Source: Gigaspora rosea
Taxonomy: Eukaryota > Glomeromycota > Glomeromycetes > Diversisporales > Gigasporaceae
Reading direction: 5' to 3'
NCBI GenBank assembly: GCA_003550325.1
Contig: QKWP01000350.1
Location: 66,159 to 130,158 of the forward strand
Length of the DNA stretch: 64,000 bases
Below are positions 12,936-24,252 of the stretch, piece after piece. The position numbers and the translations under genes are program-made. The notes beneath the pieces are model-generated. The model was not told the DNA's origin. It worked only from the letters and a program-made list of their open reading frames with translations, and ran no database searches. The number at the start of each line of letters is the position of its first letter. Position 1 is the first letter of the stretch.

Positions 12936-13168
12936 GGGCCATAACATTTATTACGTAATATCCATTTACTATAGAGGCTTACCCCACCCCCATGTAAGAC
13001 CAATCAAAATGTCCAATTTTGTTACGCAAAAAATATATTTATCCCATATTTTGTTATAATTATGGTTAAATAATTCTTGATTTTGATTGGCTAGTAGTCT
13101 ATTTTGTGTAACATAAGATTTTGTCTAACCCCCACCCCCAAAATATTACGTAATAAATGTCATTGCCC
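12936..13168. mobile_element. 233-bp MITE with TAA target duplication
   Basis: Ends GGGCCATAACATTTATTACG (left) and GGGCAATGACATTTATTACG (right, reverse-complemented), both continuing 'taat'. TAA is duplicated at 12933-12935 and 13169-13171. The interior has paired 'ccccaccccc' and 'gggggtgggggt' tracts and 'gaccaatcaaaat' against 'ttgattggct'. PIF/Harbinger-like by target and end sequence. Confidence 0.75.
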
Positions 13169-13170
13169 TA

Positions 13171-14000
13171 ATCCATCTGTCAACTAGAGAATGGCGAAAT
13201 GTGGCGTTCTTCCATAAAAATTTTTTTCTTACTAAGTTAATGATACATGTCCACTAATTGAAAGTTGTAGAGCACGTCGAGATGCATCCAACAGTGGTTA
13301 GATCATCCAAATCAGCTCAGTGGATAGCGAGATATCACTAAAAAACTATTGGGCGACTATATAAAATTCCATGATGCAGATTACACATGAAAATTACTAT
13401 AGGCGAAATGTGGCGTGCCTCTATCAAATATTTTTTTCTTACTAAGTTAAGCACATGGCCACTAATTGAAAGTTGTAGAGCTCATCTTGATGCATCTAAC
13501 GGTGGTTAGTTCATCCAAATCGGCCTAGTAGATGGCGAGATATCGTCAAAAAACGATTGGCTGACTATATAAAATTTCTATATAAACAAATATTGTTATA
13601 TAGAGATTTTATATAGTCGTCCAATCGTTTTTCGACGATATCTCGCCATCCAGTGGGACGATTTGGATGCTCTAACTACTGTTAGATGCATCTTGACAAC
13701 TTTCAATTAGTGTACATGTGCCATTAACTTAGTAAGTAAAAAGCATTTAAATGGAGGCACGCCATATTTCGCCTATAGTGATTTTCATATCTGCGTCACA
13801 GAATTTTATATAGTCGGGCAATCATTTTTTGATGATATCTCGCCATCTATTGGGCTGATTTGGATGATCTAACCACTGTTAGATGCGTCTCGACGAGCTT
13901 TACAACTTTCAATTAGTGAACATGTATCATTAACTTAGTAAGTAAAAAAATTTATATGGAAGAATGCTACATTTTGCCATTCTACAGTTGACAGATAGAT
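13171..14000. mobile_element. 830-bp foldback element with two tandem copies per arm
   Basis: The arms begin 'atc[ct]atctgtcaact' and meet near 13585. Each arm holds two tandem copies of a ~200-bp block. A block reads 'ggcgaaatgtggcgt', then 'ttactaagttaa', 'actaattgaaagttgtagagc', 'gatgcatctaacngtggtta', 'catccaaatcggc' and 'atggcgagatatcg'. The four block copies differ by scattered substitutions, so the element is not young. No coding capacity. Confidence 0.8.
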
Positions 14001-14020
14001 TATTAATTAATAAAAAAATT

Positions 14021-15574
14021 AATATTATATAACTTATGATCTACTAGACCATTTTAAATGATTTAACTACCAAAATGATACTCTCAAAGAGAGGATTCTA
14101 GCAAGTCCAAAATTACCAAAATCCTATCAAAGGATCCTAAAATCAATCTAGGTTTATATAATATTTTTTTTTATTATTAGCCTGGTAATCATGCCATTTT
14201 TTATTCATAATAGTAGGTTAGTTATATTATCAAATACTATTACTACCCCTGGCTTCTTCTAGCCTTACATCTAAAAAACAGCTCGTCTGGTTACTTAAAA
14301 GCACCTGTTCGTGACCTGCCAGAGTAGAATTAGCTTTACTATTGCCGAGATTCTTCCAAACCCCTCTATTGCTAGATCATTAGCTGAGTTCCACGGCTCG
14401 TCATAACCACCTTTTTCCTTATAAACTTCTTCTACCTAGATTCTGGCAGAATAGTTATCTAACTAATATCTGCGTTATATAACTAAAGAAAAAAGAGAAA
14501 AAACAAATTGAAAGAAAGGGTAAAAAAGGAAAACAAAGAGAGAAGGAAAGAATAAAAGGGGAAATACTACATAACCTAAGCGAAAAACCAAAATAAAAAA
14601 GGACAAGATGAAAAAAGCATAAAAAAAATATGGCCTGACATACATATACTCGAAGAAAAAACAAAAACAAAAACAAAATAAAAAAAGAAAGGAAAAAAAA
14701 CAGAAGAATATTCGAGAATATTCTAGTGATAAAAATTATATAACACTGCGCAAAGAAATGCCTCGCCAGAGTATTATATATGAAAAGGAAACTAATGGAA
14801 CAATCTGGAATTTAATCTCCACAGTTCTGCCTATACCTATGTGCCATATCTCATTACACGTTCATTCCTGTTATCCATCTGCATGCCTTCTTCCTGATTA
14901 GAATAGGAACAACAATGCTGATCTTTTGAAGGGGGTACGCCGAATTTCCCTCTTTCTATAAAATTCCAGAAAAAAACTTTAAGTGAGAATATGATAGTGG
15001 GTGTATGGTCGCAGTACCAGAAAACGAGTACCAAAATAAAGGAATTGTAAGAGTTACACTATACAGAATAACATATCTAACCAAGTATCTACTTCTATTT
15101 TCATATCCATAGGCCTTGACAAAGCTCCAGAGTTTTTCTGCTACATCTTTGCTCGATAGCACCCAAGCCCACCAAGGTGCCTCGCTTTTAAGTCTGCTGT
15201 TCTTTTTCATCTCTATTTCAGTCGCAGAACATATAGTGAATGGACTTTGTACTCGACAGCAGCTTTGGTAAAGTTTTGTTGTGTATAAATATGTTAACTG
15301 CATAGTTTTTGTAGGTCTGAGTTCTCGGAAAATTTGGTACGAGAGATCGTCAGAAAGAGTTCGCAGGCTTTAATGAATCTAGGTTTATATAATATTATAT
15401 AGTATTTATTAAAATATTATATAATATTTATAATAATACAAATCAATATTGATCTTATGATCTAGTAATTGGATTTTAATGATTTTAGGCTTGCTAGAAT
15501 CCTCTCTTTGAAAGGATCATTTTGGTAGTTAAATCATCCAAATTGGCCTAGTAGGTCAAAAGTTATTTAATATT
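14021..15574. mobile_element. Inverted-repeat element split by a retrocopy
   Basis: Arms of about 85 bp: 14021-14106 ('acttatgatctactagacc', then 'aactaccaaaatgat' and 'gaggattctagcaag') and 15490-15574 in reverse. Without the insertion at 14166-15375 the element would be about 320 bp and non-coding. Its arm carries the same 'ggtagttaaatcatccaaat' core seen in the foldback at 13171-14000. Confidence 0.75.
14166..15375 (-). pseudogene. Processed retrocopy of a cellular mRNA encoding a small membrane protein
   Basis: The insert is flanked by a 21-bp direct repeat that begins AATCTAGGTTTATATAAT (14145-14165 and 15376-15396). On the minus strand it ends in an A-run next to the left repeat. These are marks of LINE-driven mRNA retrotransposition. 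Base composition is richer in GC than its surroundings. A reading from ATG at 15303 (or the internal ATG at about 15210, 'MKKNSRLKSEAPWWAW') runs 115 codons to 14956. It includes one hydrophobic segment ('VILYSVTLTIPLFWYSF') suited to a single membrane pass. A T7 run near 14975 causes the stop; with one extra T the frame would continue to a tail ending 'NERVMRYGT' at 14837. So it probably has a 1-base indel. A long T-rich 3' UTR follows. Protein family not recognised. Confidence 0.65.
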
Positions 15575-15720
15575 AAATTTATATATAAATTTATAATTTT
15601 AATTAAAAAATTGTTTATAATTTTGGCCGGATTTTGGTAATTCTGGCCAGAATTACACCTGATACTTTGGCTACCCCACCCACCCACCCAAAAATCAGGT
15701 GATAAAAGTCAGCTCCCTTA

Positions 15721-15795
15721 TAAAGTTCTTGTACTACTAGTCACAAATGTGAGGCCCTTACAATGCTGTTGTAGCCACAAACCTAATTAAACATT
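15721..15795 (+). repeat. 46-bp tandem array, block 2 (short)
   Basis: About one and a half units ('ttcttgtactactag', 'ccttacaatgctgttgtagccacaaacctaatta'). It continues the array interrupted at 12813. Confidence 0.7.
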
Positions 15796-15799
15796 ATAT

Positions 15800-16330
15800 A
15801 AATAAGGTAGCCGCGCGACGCTATCACGCTAAAAACCAGGAACGAAGATATAAAGTTAACGAATAGTCAAAGCAAACGTAAATAGGAAATCAAAAAGAAA
15901 AGAATACATATTTGAATGTTTAATGGATTGTTGTTGATCTAGCATTTCATTAGTGTATTGCAATAGTGGTGGATAATTATATGTTTGTTATTTTAATAGT
16001 CTATGCTATTTATTATAAGCTAATGTAACACGTTGCTCACGCAATGCGTTTAGTTAGTATAAATTTTTTTAGTTACTGATCAAATTTTATAGGAATGAAT
16101 TGAGTTTAAGTATAAGTTAGGGTGTTTTGAGAATTAACAGCATTTAGAAAATTATTTATATTTTAACTTGATTATAGCATATATACATGAAATTTTCAAA
16201 ATAAGTAGTGCAACATTGTAAATATTTTTTTAAAAAAAAAACATTAAAGAAAATTTATTAAGAGAATAATACAAATTATATAATAGTAAAAAAAATTATT
16301 TAAGAAATAAAATTTTAAATGATAAAATAA
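15800..16330. other. Gene-free stretch between array blocks
   Basis: AT-rich, with a short GC-rich patch 'gccgcgcgacgctatcacgc' at about 15810-15830. No coding or RNA signal seen. Confidence 0.4.
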
Positions 16331-16336
16331 TTATAT

Positions 16337-16555
16337 TTATTCATCATCTGAATTGGCTAAATCTATTACTAAAGATGATTGATTAGTATTGCATGTAGTT
16401 TGAATTGATCATTTTTTATTTTTATTTTAATTAGATTTAGTATTTTCTGGTTTTTTTTTAGATAAGGGTATTTCATTTTCTTGATTAGAATTGTTAGAAT
16501 TAATTGAGTTATCTATGATTTCAGTTTTTGCTTGTTTGTTTGAATGAGTAATCAT
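16337..16555 (-). pseudogene. Short remnant of an acidic/polar protein N-terminus
   Basis: A 73-codon frame on the minus strand from ATG at 16555 to TAA at 16339-16337 with two internal stops (TAA, TGA). It reads 'MITHSNKQAKTEIIDNSINS', then Asn/Gln-rich 'NQENEIPLSKKKPENTKSN' and ends 'LVIDLANSDDE'. The layout resembles the low-complexity N-terminus found ahead of BED-type fingers in hAT transposases of this lineage, but no finger is visible. Function not assigned. Confidence 0.35.
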
Positions 16556-17239
16556 CTAAAATTATTGCTTCTGGAGTCTGAATTTTAGATGTTAGAATTG
16601 CTTTGATGAATATTTAGAAGCTTTGATCGTGTTTGATTCGGCAAGATTGATAGGACGATATTCTTGATCATAACTTGCTCATCGATACGTATTTTAGTCT
16701 TAACATTTTGATCATGGGTTGTAAAACCAATCAAAAGCGTTAAACCATAATTACTCGATCATATTTCTACATTAGTTTTAGCACATTGATCACATTTTGG
16801 ATATAACCATTATTTTATTGGGTGGTGGGTCGACATAAAATCACAACTATGAGAATCGCAGAGAAAATTAGTAATTATTATAATCTGGACTGTAAAAATT
16901 CTGACAAAAAATTTACAAAAAATGGAAAAATCTAGAAATTAATTATTAAATTTTTAGTGGAATGTAATTTTTTTCTAGTATTTGCTAATATATTCACTAT
17001 TTTTTATTAATATCATGATTTTTTTTATCTATTGTGGAGCAATTGTCCTTGTTCTTGCACTTGTGCTTGCATTTGCTCTTGTGTTTGCACTTGTTCTTGA
17101 ATTTTAGACCATTATATAAATGCTTTTGATTGACTTTTTTTAGCTCAAAATAGTTTCGCCGTCATATGCTAAAGGTAATAGATTTATTTGTTTTATTCTT
17201 ATTTTTATTTCAGAAATAAAATTTTTCTTAAGCTTCTCT

Positions 17240-17675
17240 ATCATTAGAAGTTTCGTCTTAAATTTAATGCACAATTTGGGACTTTCCAGGCCAAAGCTAG
17301 TGCATTAGATTTAAAGTATTACTTTAGTCATTAGGTGTTCCATCTTGGATTTAATGCACCAAATTTGGCCCTTCCGTGTCAAAGCTGGTGCATAAATTTA
17401 AAGCATTTCATTTCCGAAATTAGGTTTTCATCCTTAATTCAATGCAGCAAATTGGGCAAAGTTGATGCATCAAATTTAAAGCATTTCCTTTCTGTCATTA
17501 GATGTTCCATCTTGAATTTAATGCACCAATTTGGGCACCCTCGGGGGCCAAAGCTGGTGCATTAGATTTAAAAGCATTTTTTCCGTCATTAGATGATCCG
17601 TCTTGAATTTAATACAACAATATGGACCCCTCCGGGCCAAAGCTAGTGCATTAACTTTAAAGCTTTTATTAGTCA
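17240..17675 (+). repeat. Tandem array of about 95-bp units, ~5 copies
   Basis: The unit reads 'gtcattagatgttccatctt', then 'gaatttaatgcacca', 'atttgggcccctccgggcc', 'aaagctggtgcattaaattt' and 'aaagcatt'. Each unit contains inverted 'taatgcacca' and 'tggtgcatta', so it can fold on itself. The 76-codon frame over the array is a repeat by-product. Confidence 0.75.
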
Positions 17676-17879
17676 TATGAAACGATCATATTGTGACCTT
17701 ATCACCTGCCAAATATAACAGTTACTGAATGTTACGCATTCAATATATTCAGATCTGGATATTGGTAAATGAATATAGTGCAAATTGATCTACGTGCAGA
17801 TAGAATGCAAATCATGTAAATTTTGTATTGGTCAGGGGGCTTAGAAGGCTGAGTTCACGATTCTTTCGTTGCCTTGCAT

Positions 17880-18540
17880 TGCTTTGCATCATAATGTTTG
17901 ACGATCATTGATTATCAATTCATTATACCAGCAAAAAATTCGAAGAAAAAAAATGTAAAATCTAAAAAATTTGAAAAGTAGAAGCATAACTATATAGAAG
18001 TGGGCATATAATGCCAAAAGGATACTAGAATATAAGTTGTTCTTTAAATGATTTGATTTTTTTGTTTTTTTTTCTGGTATGTTAAAAAATATATATATAT
18101 TTACATATATATAATATATAATAAAAATTTCCTTTTCTGGTGTTTCAAGGAAATTTTTTATATCGATCTCTGCATTAAAGAGACATAACAGCCAAAAATG
18201 AAACGATTCATTATATATAACATATAACAAACATTACACAACCATATATGGTAGGTCACGATAATCAGCCCAAAATTATAAAGCACTTTTATAATTTTAA
18301 GAGAGTTGTTTAAGGCGTTAAAAAAACATTGATATAAGCCTTATTCTGGTGTGATTACGTTAGAATACTTGATTGGCCAGTGGTTGATATAAGCCTTATT
18401 TTGGTGTGACCACGTTATGAACACTTGATTGGACAGTGGAATAGACGAATATTTGTGTTTTGATATAAGCCTTATGTTGGCATGACCAGGCATCCGATCA
18501 TCCAAAAAACGGTTCGTAAATTTCTTTGACAATCAGTGAT
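17880..18540. repeat. Direct-repeat region with 'gatataagccttat' units
   Basis: Three copies of 'gatataagccttattttggtgtgacca' occur at about 18330-18490, two followed by 'acttgattggccagtgg'. Outer copies of 'tttgacgatcattgattatca' lie at about 17895 and 18521. No gene supported. Confidence 0.5.
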
Positions 18541-18904
18541 TATCATTTCATCAACCCAATAAAAGATCCAATGAATAAAATGAAAAATACCAAATATCAG
18601 GTAAATAGACAAATCAAATTGCATCGGGTCACCAATTTTTGTGGCGAAAATTTTTGCCTTTAGTATCGTTAGTTATTGCAACTGCGATATTGCTCATATG
18701 TGTGGTTAAGATAGGATATAAGGCGTGATGAATTTATACGTGAAGAATAATAGCGTGATGCATTCATGCGTGAAAAATAACCTAAATTTGACGAATAAGT
18801 CATGCAGACCAATCAAACTTAAGATTTTGCGGACAAATACCACTCAAAACAGCGTAAAACCATACACTTCATGATTGCATCACTCCGTTCCTAGTATAAC
18901 CAAA

Positions 18905-19425
18905 TGACAGGTTCCTGCACTGCTATCATTTAATATCAAATGAGGCTCTTGCATTATTACTGTAGCCAAAGAACCTAATTGCTACATGGTGTCCTTGTAC
19001 TGCTATTGCAGCCACAGAACATTTAAGCATGAGATCCTTGTACTGTTATTATAGCTGCAGTGCCTAATCAACAAGGTTCTTGCCTAATGACTATTCTTGC
19101 ATTGCTATTATAGCTGCAGAACCTAATCATTGAATATAAGCCTTGTACTATTATTGTAACTACAGATTTTAATCTCTAGCATGAGATTCTTGCACAGACA
19201 TGAGCCTTGCACTACTATTGTAACTGCAGAGCCTAATTATCAATATAAGGCCAGTACTGTTATCACAGCAATAAAGCTTAATCTTAACATGAGATGAAGT
19301 TCTTGTGCTGCTATCACAGCCATGATGTTCAAACACTAACATAAAGCTATTACAGCCAAATTCCTAATCATCCAACATAAGCCTTGTACTACTATTATAG
19401 CAGTAATACCAATTGCCAACATGAA
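18905..19425 (+). repeat. 46-bp tandem array, block 3
   Basis: About 11 diverged units of the 11856-12813 type ('tccttgtactgctattgcag', 'ccacagaac'). Block 3 is separated from block 2 by about 3.1 kb of unrelated repeats, which suggests a second large insertion into the original array or local rearrangement. Confidence 0.7.
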
Positions 19426-19789
19426 TGAGCTATCAAGCAAAAAGTGGGTAGGTGGGACAATAGAGCCAGCCTTCTCTACAAGGCAAAAGAAAGATAACCT
19501 TCTTTATTAACTAATGGCTCTTAAATATTCTTGAAACATCCTTGTCTATCATAGTAACTCATATTTTTACAATCATATACTATCAAAATATTGATTAGGA
19601 AATACCTGTATTAAACAAAATGCAACAAGAACTATATAATCAAAATAACAAATTGAACATGTGATCTGGTCAAGTCATCTAATTTCGCAATAATAATTGC
19701 TCTGTCACTTCATTGACAGCTTTTCATGTTGTTGATGCTTCAGGTTTTATGAACTTCTGATGCTTAAATATACCCTTAAAATCTTTTAA

Positions 19790-20410
19790 AAGTGTTTTAC
19801 CCTGTTAATGCAACCCAAAAATTGCAATCTAACTCAATATTAACCACATACTGTAATAACAGCTAGTAAGTTCTGTGATTAAACTTTTGCTGTAACTTAC
19901 AATAGAAATTATGATAATTCATTATTGATTTAACCACATTGGACTGTATTGGTGTGTAAGTTTCACATTAGAATTTTATAGTAAAATTATAAAAATTCTA
20001 ACTAACTCAATCTTAATTACATATTTTAGTAATGAAACAACAAGTAAATTTTGTAATAAATTTTTTATATGTAACTAAATTTTTTATGTAGAGATCATTA
20101 CATTATAATAACTCCTTAACAAATTGTATGTATTGCATTTGTAAGTAAATTGTAACTGACTTTTTTACTGTAAATTGGTAGAATCTGTGAAAATTTAACT
20201 ATAACTAATTTAGCTATGCTGTGGTCATCAGAAGAGTAAGTAAATTTTATAACAGAATTTTTTACAGTATTTTTTACAGTAGAAATTACGATAATTCCAA
20301 TACTAACTCAATTTTAACTGCTGTGTGTATCAAATCAGAAAGTAATGTTACAAGCGACTATAGCTTTCAATATAGTACTTGTAACACAGCACACAGCGAC
20401 AGGGATCTTG
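19790..20410 (+). repeat. Diverged ~105-bp tandem array, part 1
   Basis: Units contain 'gtaagtaaattttgtaacag', 'aattttttacagtagaaatt' and 'acgataattccaatactaac', then 'tcaattttaac'. The same units continue at 21765-22095, beyond the insertions at 20905-21056 and 21088-21739. Confidence 0.6.
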
Positions 20411-20665
20411 TAAGGGTCAGAAAAGATATGAAGCAGTGTAGAAGTGGAATATTACTTTACTAGAGGAGTTCAGTATATATTTATTAAATGACAAGAGTAT
20501 ATTTATTGATCAAAGATATATTTTATTCATTTAGATAATAATATGCAAGAGATATTTCTATGTTTAGGCGTTAGAGGGAGGAGGAGGAGAATCTAAGCTA
20601 ATGTGCAGAAGGGGAGAAAACTAGGTTTATATATCTTTTTACAGCTATAAGTTACAATGATATGA

Positions 20666-20745
20666 AATAGCAGAAATGGTAGAAATAGTAGAAATGGTAG
20701 AAATGGTAGAAATGGTAGAAATGGTAAAAATGGTAGAAATGGTTA
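20666..20745 (+). repeat. 9-bp microsatellite (GAAATGGTA)n
   Basis: About eight consecutive units of 'gaaatggta' with few changes. Confidence 0.9.
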
Positions 20746-20904
20746 ACCATGTTACTCGTACTTCTAACTAAGCCATATATAGTTAATAATATAAAAATAG
20801 TAATGTAATATAAAATAATAATATAATAAAATAATATAATAAAATATAAGTAAATTTATATTAGAAAATACATTCAAGAAACTAATCTAAAACTCGTTCT
20901 ATAA

Positions 20905-21056
20905 GGGGAGTAACAAAAATCAGGTGATTTTTTAGGGAGGGAGGAGGTAAAAAAAGTTAAAATTATATATAAGAACCTGACTATTTATATATTAAGGAAG
21001 AGTGAGAGGGGGTAGGCCTCTGATAAAAAATAATCAGGTGATTAATAACACTGCCC
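20905..21056. mobile_element. 152-bp MITE with TAA target duplication
   Basis: Ends GGGGAGTAACAAAAATCAGG (left) and GGGCAGTGTTATTAATCACC (right, reverse-complemented). TAA is duplicated at 20902-20904 and 21057-21059. The 'atcaggtgat' end motif is shared with the 12817-15717 element. Confidence 0.7.
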
Positions 21057-21087
21057 TAACAGTAAGCTTTATTAACAGAGTTTTATA

Positions 21088-21739
21088 GCCCTATAAGAAA
21101 AATGGACTGTAAAGGTATGGGTTGTCTGAGTAAAGGCACAGGTTTTGGTGGCACAGATTAAACCTGTATTTGGTACGTAGGAGGCTTGGATTGGCACAGA
21201 TTTTTTGGCCCGTGGTGGACCATGTGCCCATACAAAATGGACCATTAATGGCTCAGGTTTTGCAACACTTTACTAGTTCAAATGGCATGGGATTTGGCCA
21301 GGTAATTAACATGAATTAACGTGTGATAAAAAAAAAATATACATACAAGTAGATTACATAAATTTATATCAACAATTAATACAATATAAACAAACTAACA
21401 ACTGCTTATGTATTAAAATTTTGCAAAGAATTTTTTTTGTTAAGACACCCAGAGCAGTTTCATTAGTGAAATTATGAGATATCGCAATTTTTTAAAAAAA
21501 AATCGTTATATTGATCTTTTGCTATTCGTGAAATAAGCCAACACGTACCATCTTTGACACGTATTATTCCATGAAATAAAGGTGCCATTACGTATGTCGT
21601 GTCATAACATGTCACCTCCCCTGTACCACTTTTTACCGTGATATTCCGTCAACAGCTCTATATGTACCACTCTAACGTGACATTCCATGGATTCCAGACA
21701 CAACCTGTACCACACCCCGGACCACTTTTTTTATAGGGC
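21088..21739. mobile_element. 0.65-kb non-coding repeat, copy A
   Basis: The ends are inverted: GCCCTATAAGAAAAATGGAC on the left and GCCCTATAAAAAAAGTGGTC (reverse-complemented) on the right. It is collinear with copy B at 39091-39752. Both sides carry many 'ggcacggttt'-like words; the middle has 'tacatacaagtagattacat' and 'gagcagtttcattag'. No coding frame is conserved between the copies. Confidence 0.75.
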
Positions 21740-21764
21740 AATAGCATATAGCAGAAAATCATAT

Positions 21765-22095
21765 ACCCTCAACTACTGTATGTAACTCATTAGTGAATAA
21801 GTTTTGTAACAGAATTCTTTATAGCAAATAGTATAGCATTATAATTTTAATGCAACCAACTCAACCTTAAACAAACACTGGTCCACTAAAATAATGAGTA
21901 ACAATATTTACATAAAATCATGAAAATTCCAATACTAATTCGATTTTAACTTCATCACATTTGAAAGTAAGTCTGCAACAGAATTTTTTACAGAAACTTA
22001 TGATAAATTATGATAATTCCAATTCTAACACAACATTAACCACTAGTGTATACTGCATTAGTAAATTTAATACCAGAATTCTTTGCTTTATTTAT
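21765..22095 (+). repeat. Diverged ~105-bp tandem array, part 2
   Basis: Continuation of the units at 19790-20410 ('agtctgcaacagaatttttt', 'gataattccaattctaac'). Confidence 0.55.
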
Positions 22096-22479
22096 TCTTT
22101 GTTTGTCTTATTCCTTTTTTCAATTAATTTATTATTAGCATTATAATCTATCATTATTATCCATTTTAAAAAAAATAAACAAACCACAAATCTTAATAAA
22201 CCTGTATCCATTGACCATATTTACAAATGATCATTCATAAAAATAATGCACATTTATTTTTAGCATATTATTAAAAATAAAGCCTTACTCTCATTTTGAG
22301 CAATAAGAACAGTTAATATAAACAAATTTACAAAAGATAAAATTATTTCCCTTTAAATAGTATTTATACTCTTATAAGTTCCTTATTGCTAGCCTACAAA
22401 TCATCACAGTATAGTACTAATAGAATTTTGTAAATGTGTTACAATATTAAGTCAAGTGCCATTTAAAAATTGCAAGCGG

Positions 22480-22870
22480 GTGACGAAGTTGCCTACCACA
22501 TGTACATTGCTAGTTTACATTATAAAAACAATTAAGTGGAAGATCGTAGATAAAGGGTATAAAATGATTGACATTTTATAATAAATCACGGCGGAATTTA
22601 ATAGTAAATTTCTATAGTGTGCGAATGGGGCTTGCTTACATATAAAAGTAATTTTTTTATTAAGTAACTCTTTCTTATTGCTTAATTGAAAGTTGTAGAG
22701 CAAATTCTTGTGATTCTAATGGTAGTAAAATCATCAAAAATTGGTTTGATAGATCATAAGATACGAGTATTTTTCAATTGTTTACTATAGAATTTTTTCT
22801 TATGAATTGAAGCACACGACGTTCCACTTACTATATAAGGTAATAGTCACATGCCCGCCGATTTTTACTA
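22480..22870. repeat. Foldback-family relative
   Basis: Contains 'aattgaaagttgtagagc', 'taatggtagtaaaatcatca' and 'gatagatcataagatac', which match in order the block of the foldback at 13171-14000 at a diverged level. The outer ends are 'agtggaagatcgtag' at about 22535 and 'gacgttccactta' at about 22837 (partly inverted). Confidence 0.5.
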
Positions 22871-22974
22871 TGAAATTTGTTCCCTTTAACTGCGGACTAC
22901 TAATTAAACGTTAATCCTGGATATTAGGAGTAATAAATCAATTGTCCTTATTATAGATGCTGGTTAAATTAATT

Positions 22975-23160
22975 TCACCAATTCTCCAATTCAACATCAA
23001 TTTCACCAATAATGGTAAAATTATTTTTCGCTTCAACTTTATTCACAAGCATTTTAGTCTTCATACCAAACAATTTTGGCTTTAACAATGCTCTCTTCAC
23101 ACTTAACACATTTTTTGCTTCCTAAAACAAGTGCTTGCTTGGTGGGCTTATTTCATGAAT
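22975..23160 (-). pseudogene. Possible coding remnant with a Cys-x2-Cys pair
   Basis: One minus-strand frame reads 'LFGMKTKMLVNKVEAKNNF' and 'TIIGEIDVELENW'; another reads 'KKCVKCEESIVKAKIVWYED'. Both look more like protein than the surroundings, as if a frameshift divided one gene. No start or family can be assigned. Confidence 0.25.
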
Positions 23161-24021
23161 TGCAAAAAATTTTCGTGATTGTTAACAATATGAGATTCTC
23201 AGAAAGGATGGATAAGTAGAAATTTGATTATATATAAAAGAATCTCAAATTTAAGTCACAAAATATGAGAATGCAGTAGAATAGATTCTTTTATTATGAC
23301 TAGAAACTTAATAATTAACATTTATTTGACCACACTTTTTACGGTCAAGATAAACTCGAAGACCAACAACAAATCCATTCGCTAAGAATTTTGATAATCT
23401 AGGATTATTTGATAGTCCCAAAAAGAAATAAAAAATAATATATACATTGCCAAAAAAAATCAGAACTATTATAAAAATTTGTGATGAAACCTTTTAATTG
23501 CTAAACTGAATACATAATATATATAATTTAAAAATCACAATAACGAATACTTTTATGATAACGACCTTCCCATTCATGTTACTCAGCTTAATATTCTGAA
23601 TCATTTGTTTATAAGCTTTGGATCAATAACTGGATCTGTATAATATAAGCAAAATGAATCGGGGAGGCCGCATTTATATATTGATTCCTTTTATAAGACT
23701 AATTTTTCACCTTAGTTATATATATGTAAAGTAGAAATAAATAAATGATTACATACACATAAAATACTTATAATAAAGCATAAAAATAGTGTCATTAATT
23801 AAAGAATCCTCACTGTACTTTTTAACTTGAATTGGATTACAAGAAATTTATAAGACTGATAGTATAGATGACAATATAATTGATATAATTGAAATATGAT
23901 TAAAATATGATTTGGCACACGTATCTTTGGGGTGGTCTGTCAACTAATAAATCAAAATTATTTATTGTACGGGTCTTATGCAACAACCTGTGCTTTTTTC
24001 ACTCATTTACAGCATGTGTTA

Positions 24022-24091
24022 AAAAATAACCAAATCTGAACCCTTTCATATTTTATCAAATATGAAAGTGTTCTGATTTGGTTATTTTATG
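24022..24091. repeat. Perfect-stem hairpin
   Basis: 'aaaataaccaaatc' and 'cctttcatatttta' pair with their complements at the other side around a tiny loop. Just upstream (about 23966) lies 'ttattgtacgggtc', whose reverse complement recurs near 36205. Confidence 0.7.
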
Positions 24092-24252
24092 TTTAAAATT
24101 GTAATTGAGTCAATTTATAACATTAGAAAACTTTTGCCTTATTAAAATTGTATATTATAAATCAGTGATGCACAATAAAGTCTTATTTATTTTATGAATA
24201 CATTGCGAAATAAAAATTTTTACATAATAGAAAAAATCTCGAATAAATCTTA

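Larger units (their letters stand above)
12817..15717. mobile_element. Composite inverted-repeat element flanked by TTA, with nested insertions
   Basis: The left end GAGAGCTGCCGTAAATCAGG and the reverse-complemented right end GGGAGCTGACTTTTATCACC agree in the GAGCTG core. TTA lies on both sides (12814-12816, 15718-15720). The flanking sequence is the same 46-bp array, so this piece was inserted into the array. A TWA target is typical of PIF/Harbinger-type MITEs; the assignment is inferred. Most of its length is later insertions (12936-13168, 13171-14000, 14021-15574). Confidence 0.65.

Noticed and set aside
14455..14676. Phe/Leu-rich 73-codon minus-strand frame
   Set aside because: It lies in the T-rich 3' UTR of the retrocopy; composition explains it.
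15838..18895. One large inverted-repeat element filling the second gap of the 46-bp array
   Set aside because: Only about ten bases match between the supposed ends and no target duplication is visible; kept as a question in the findings only.
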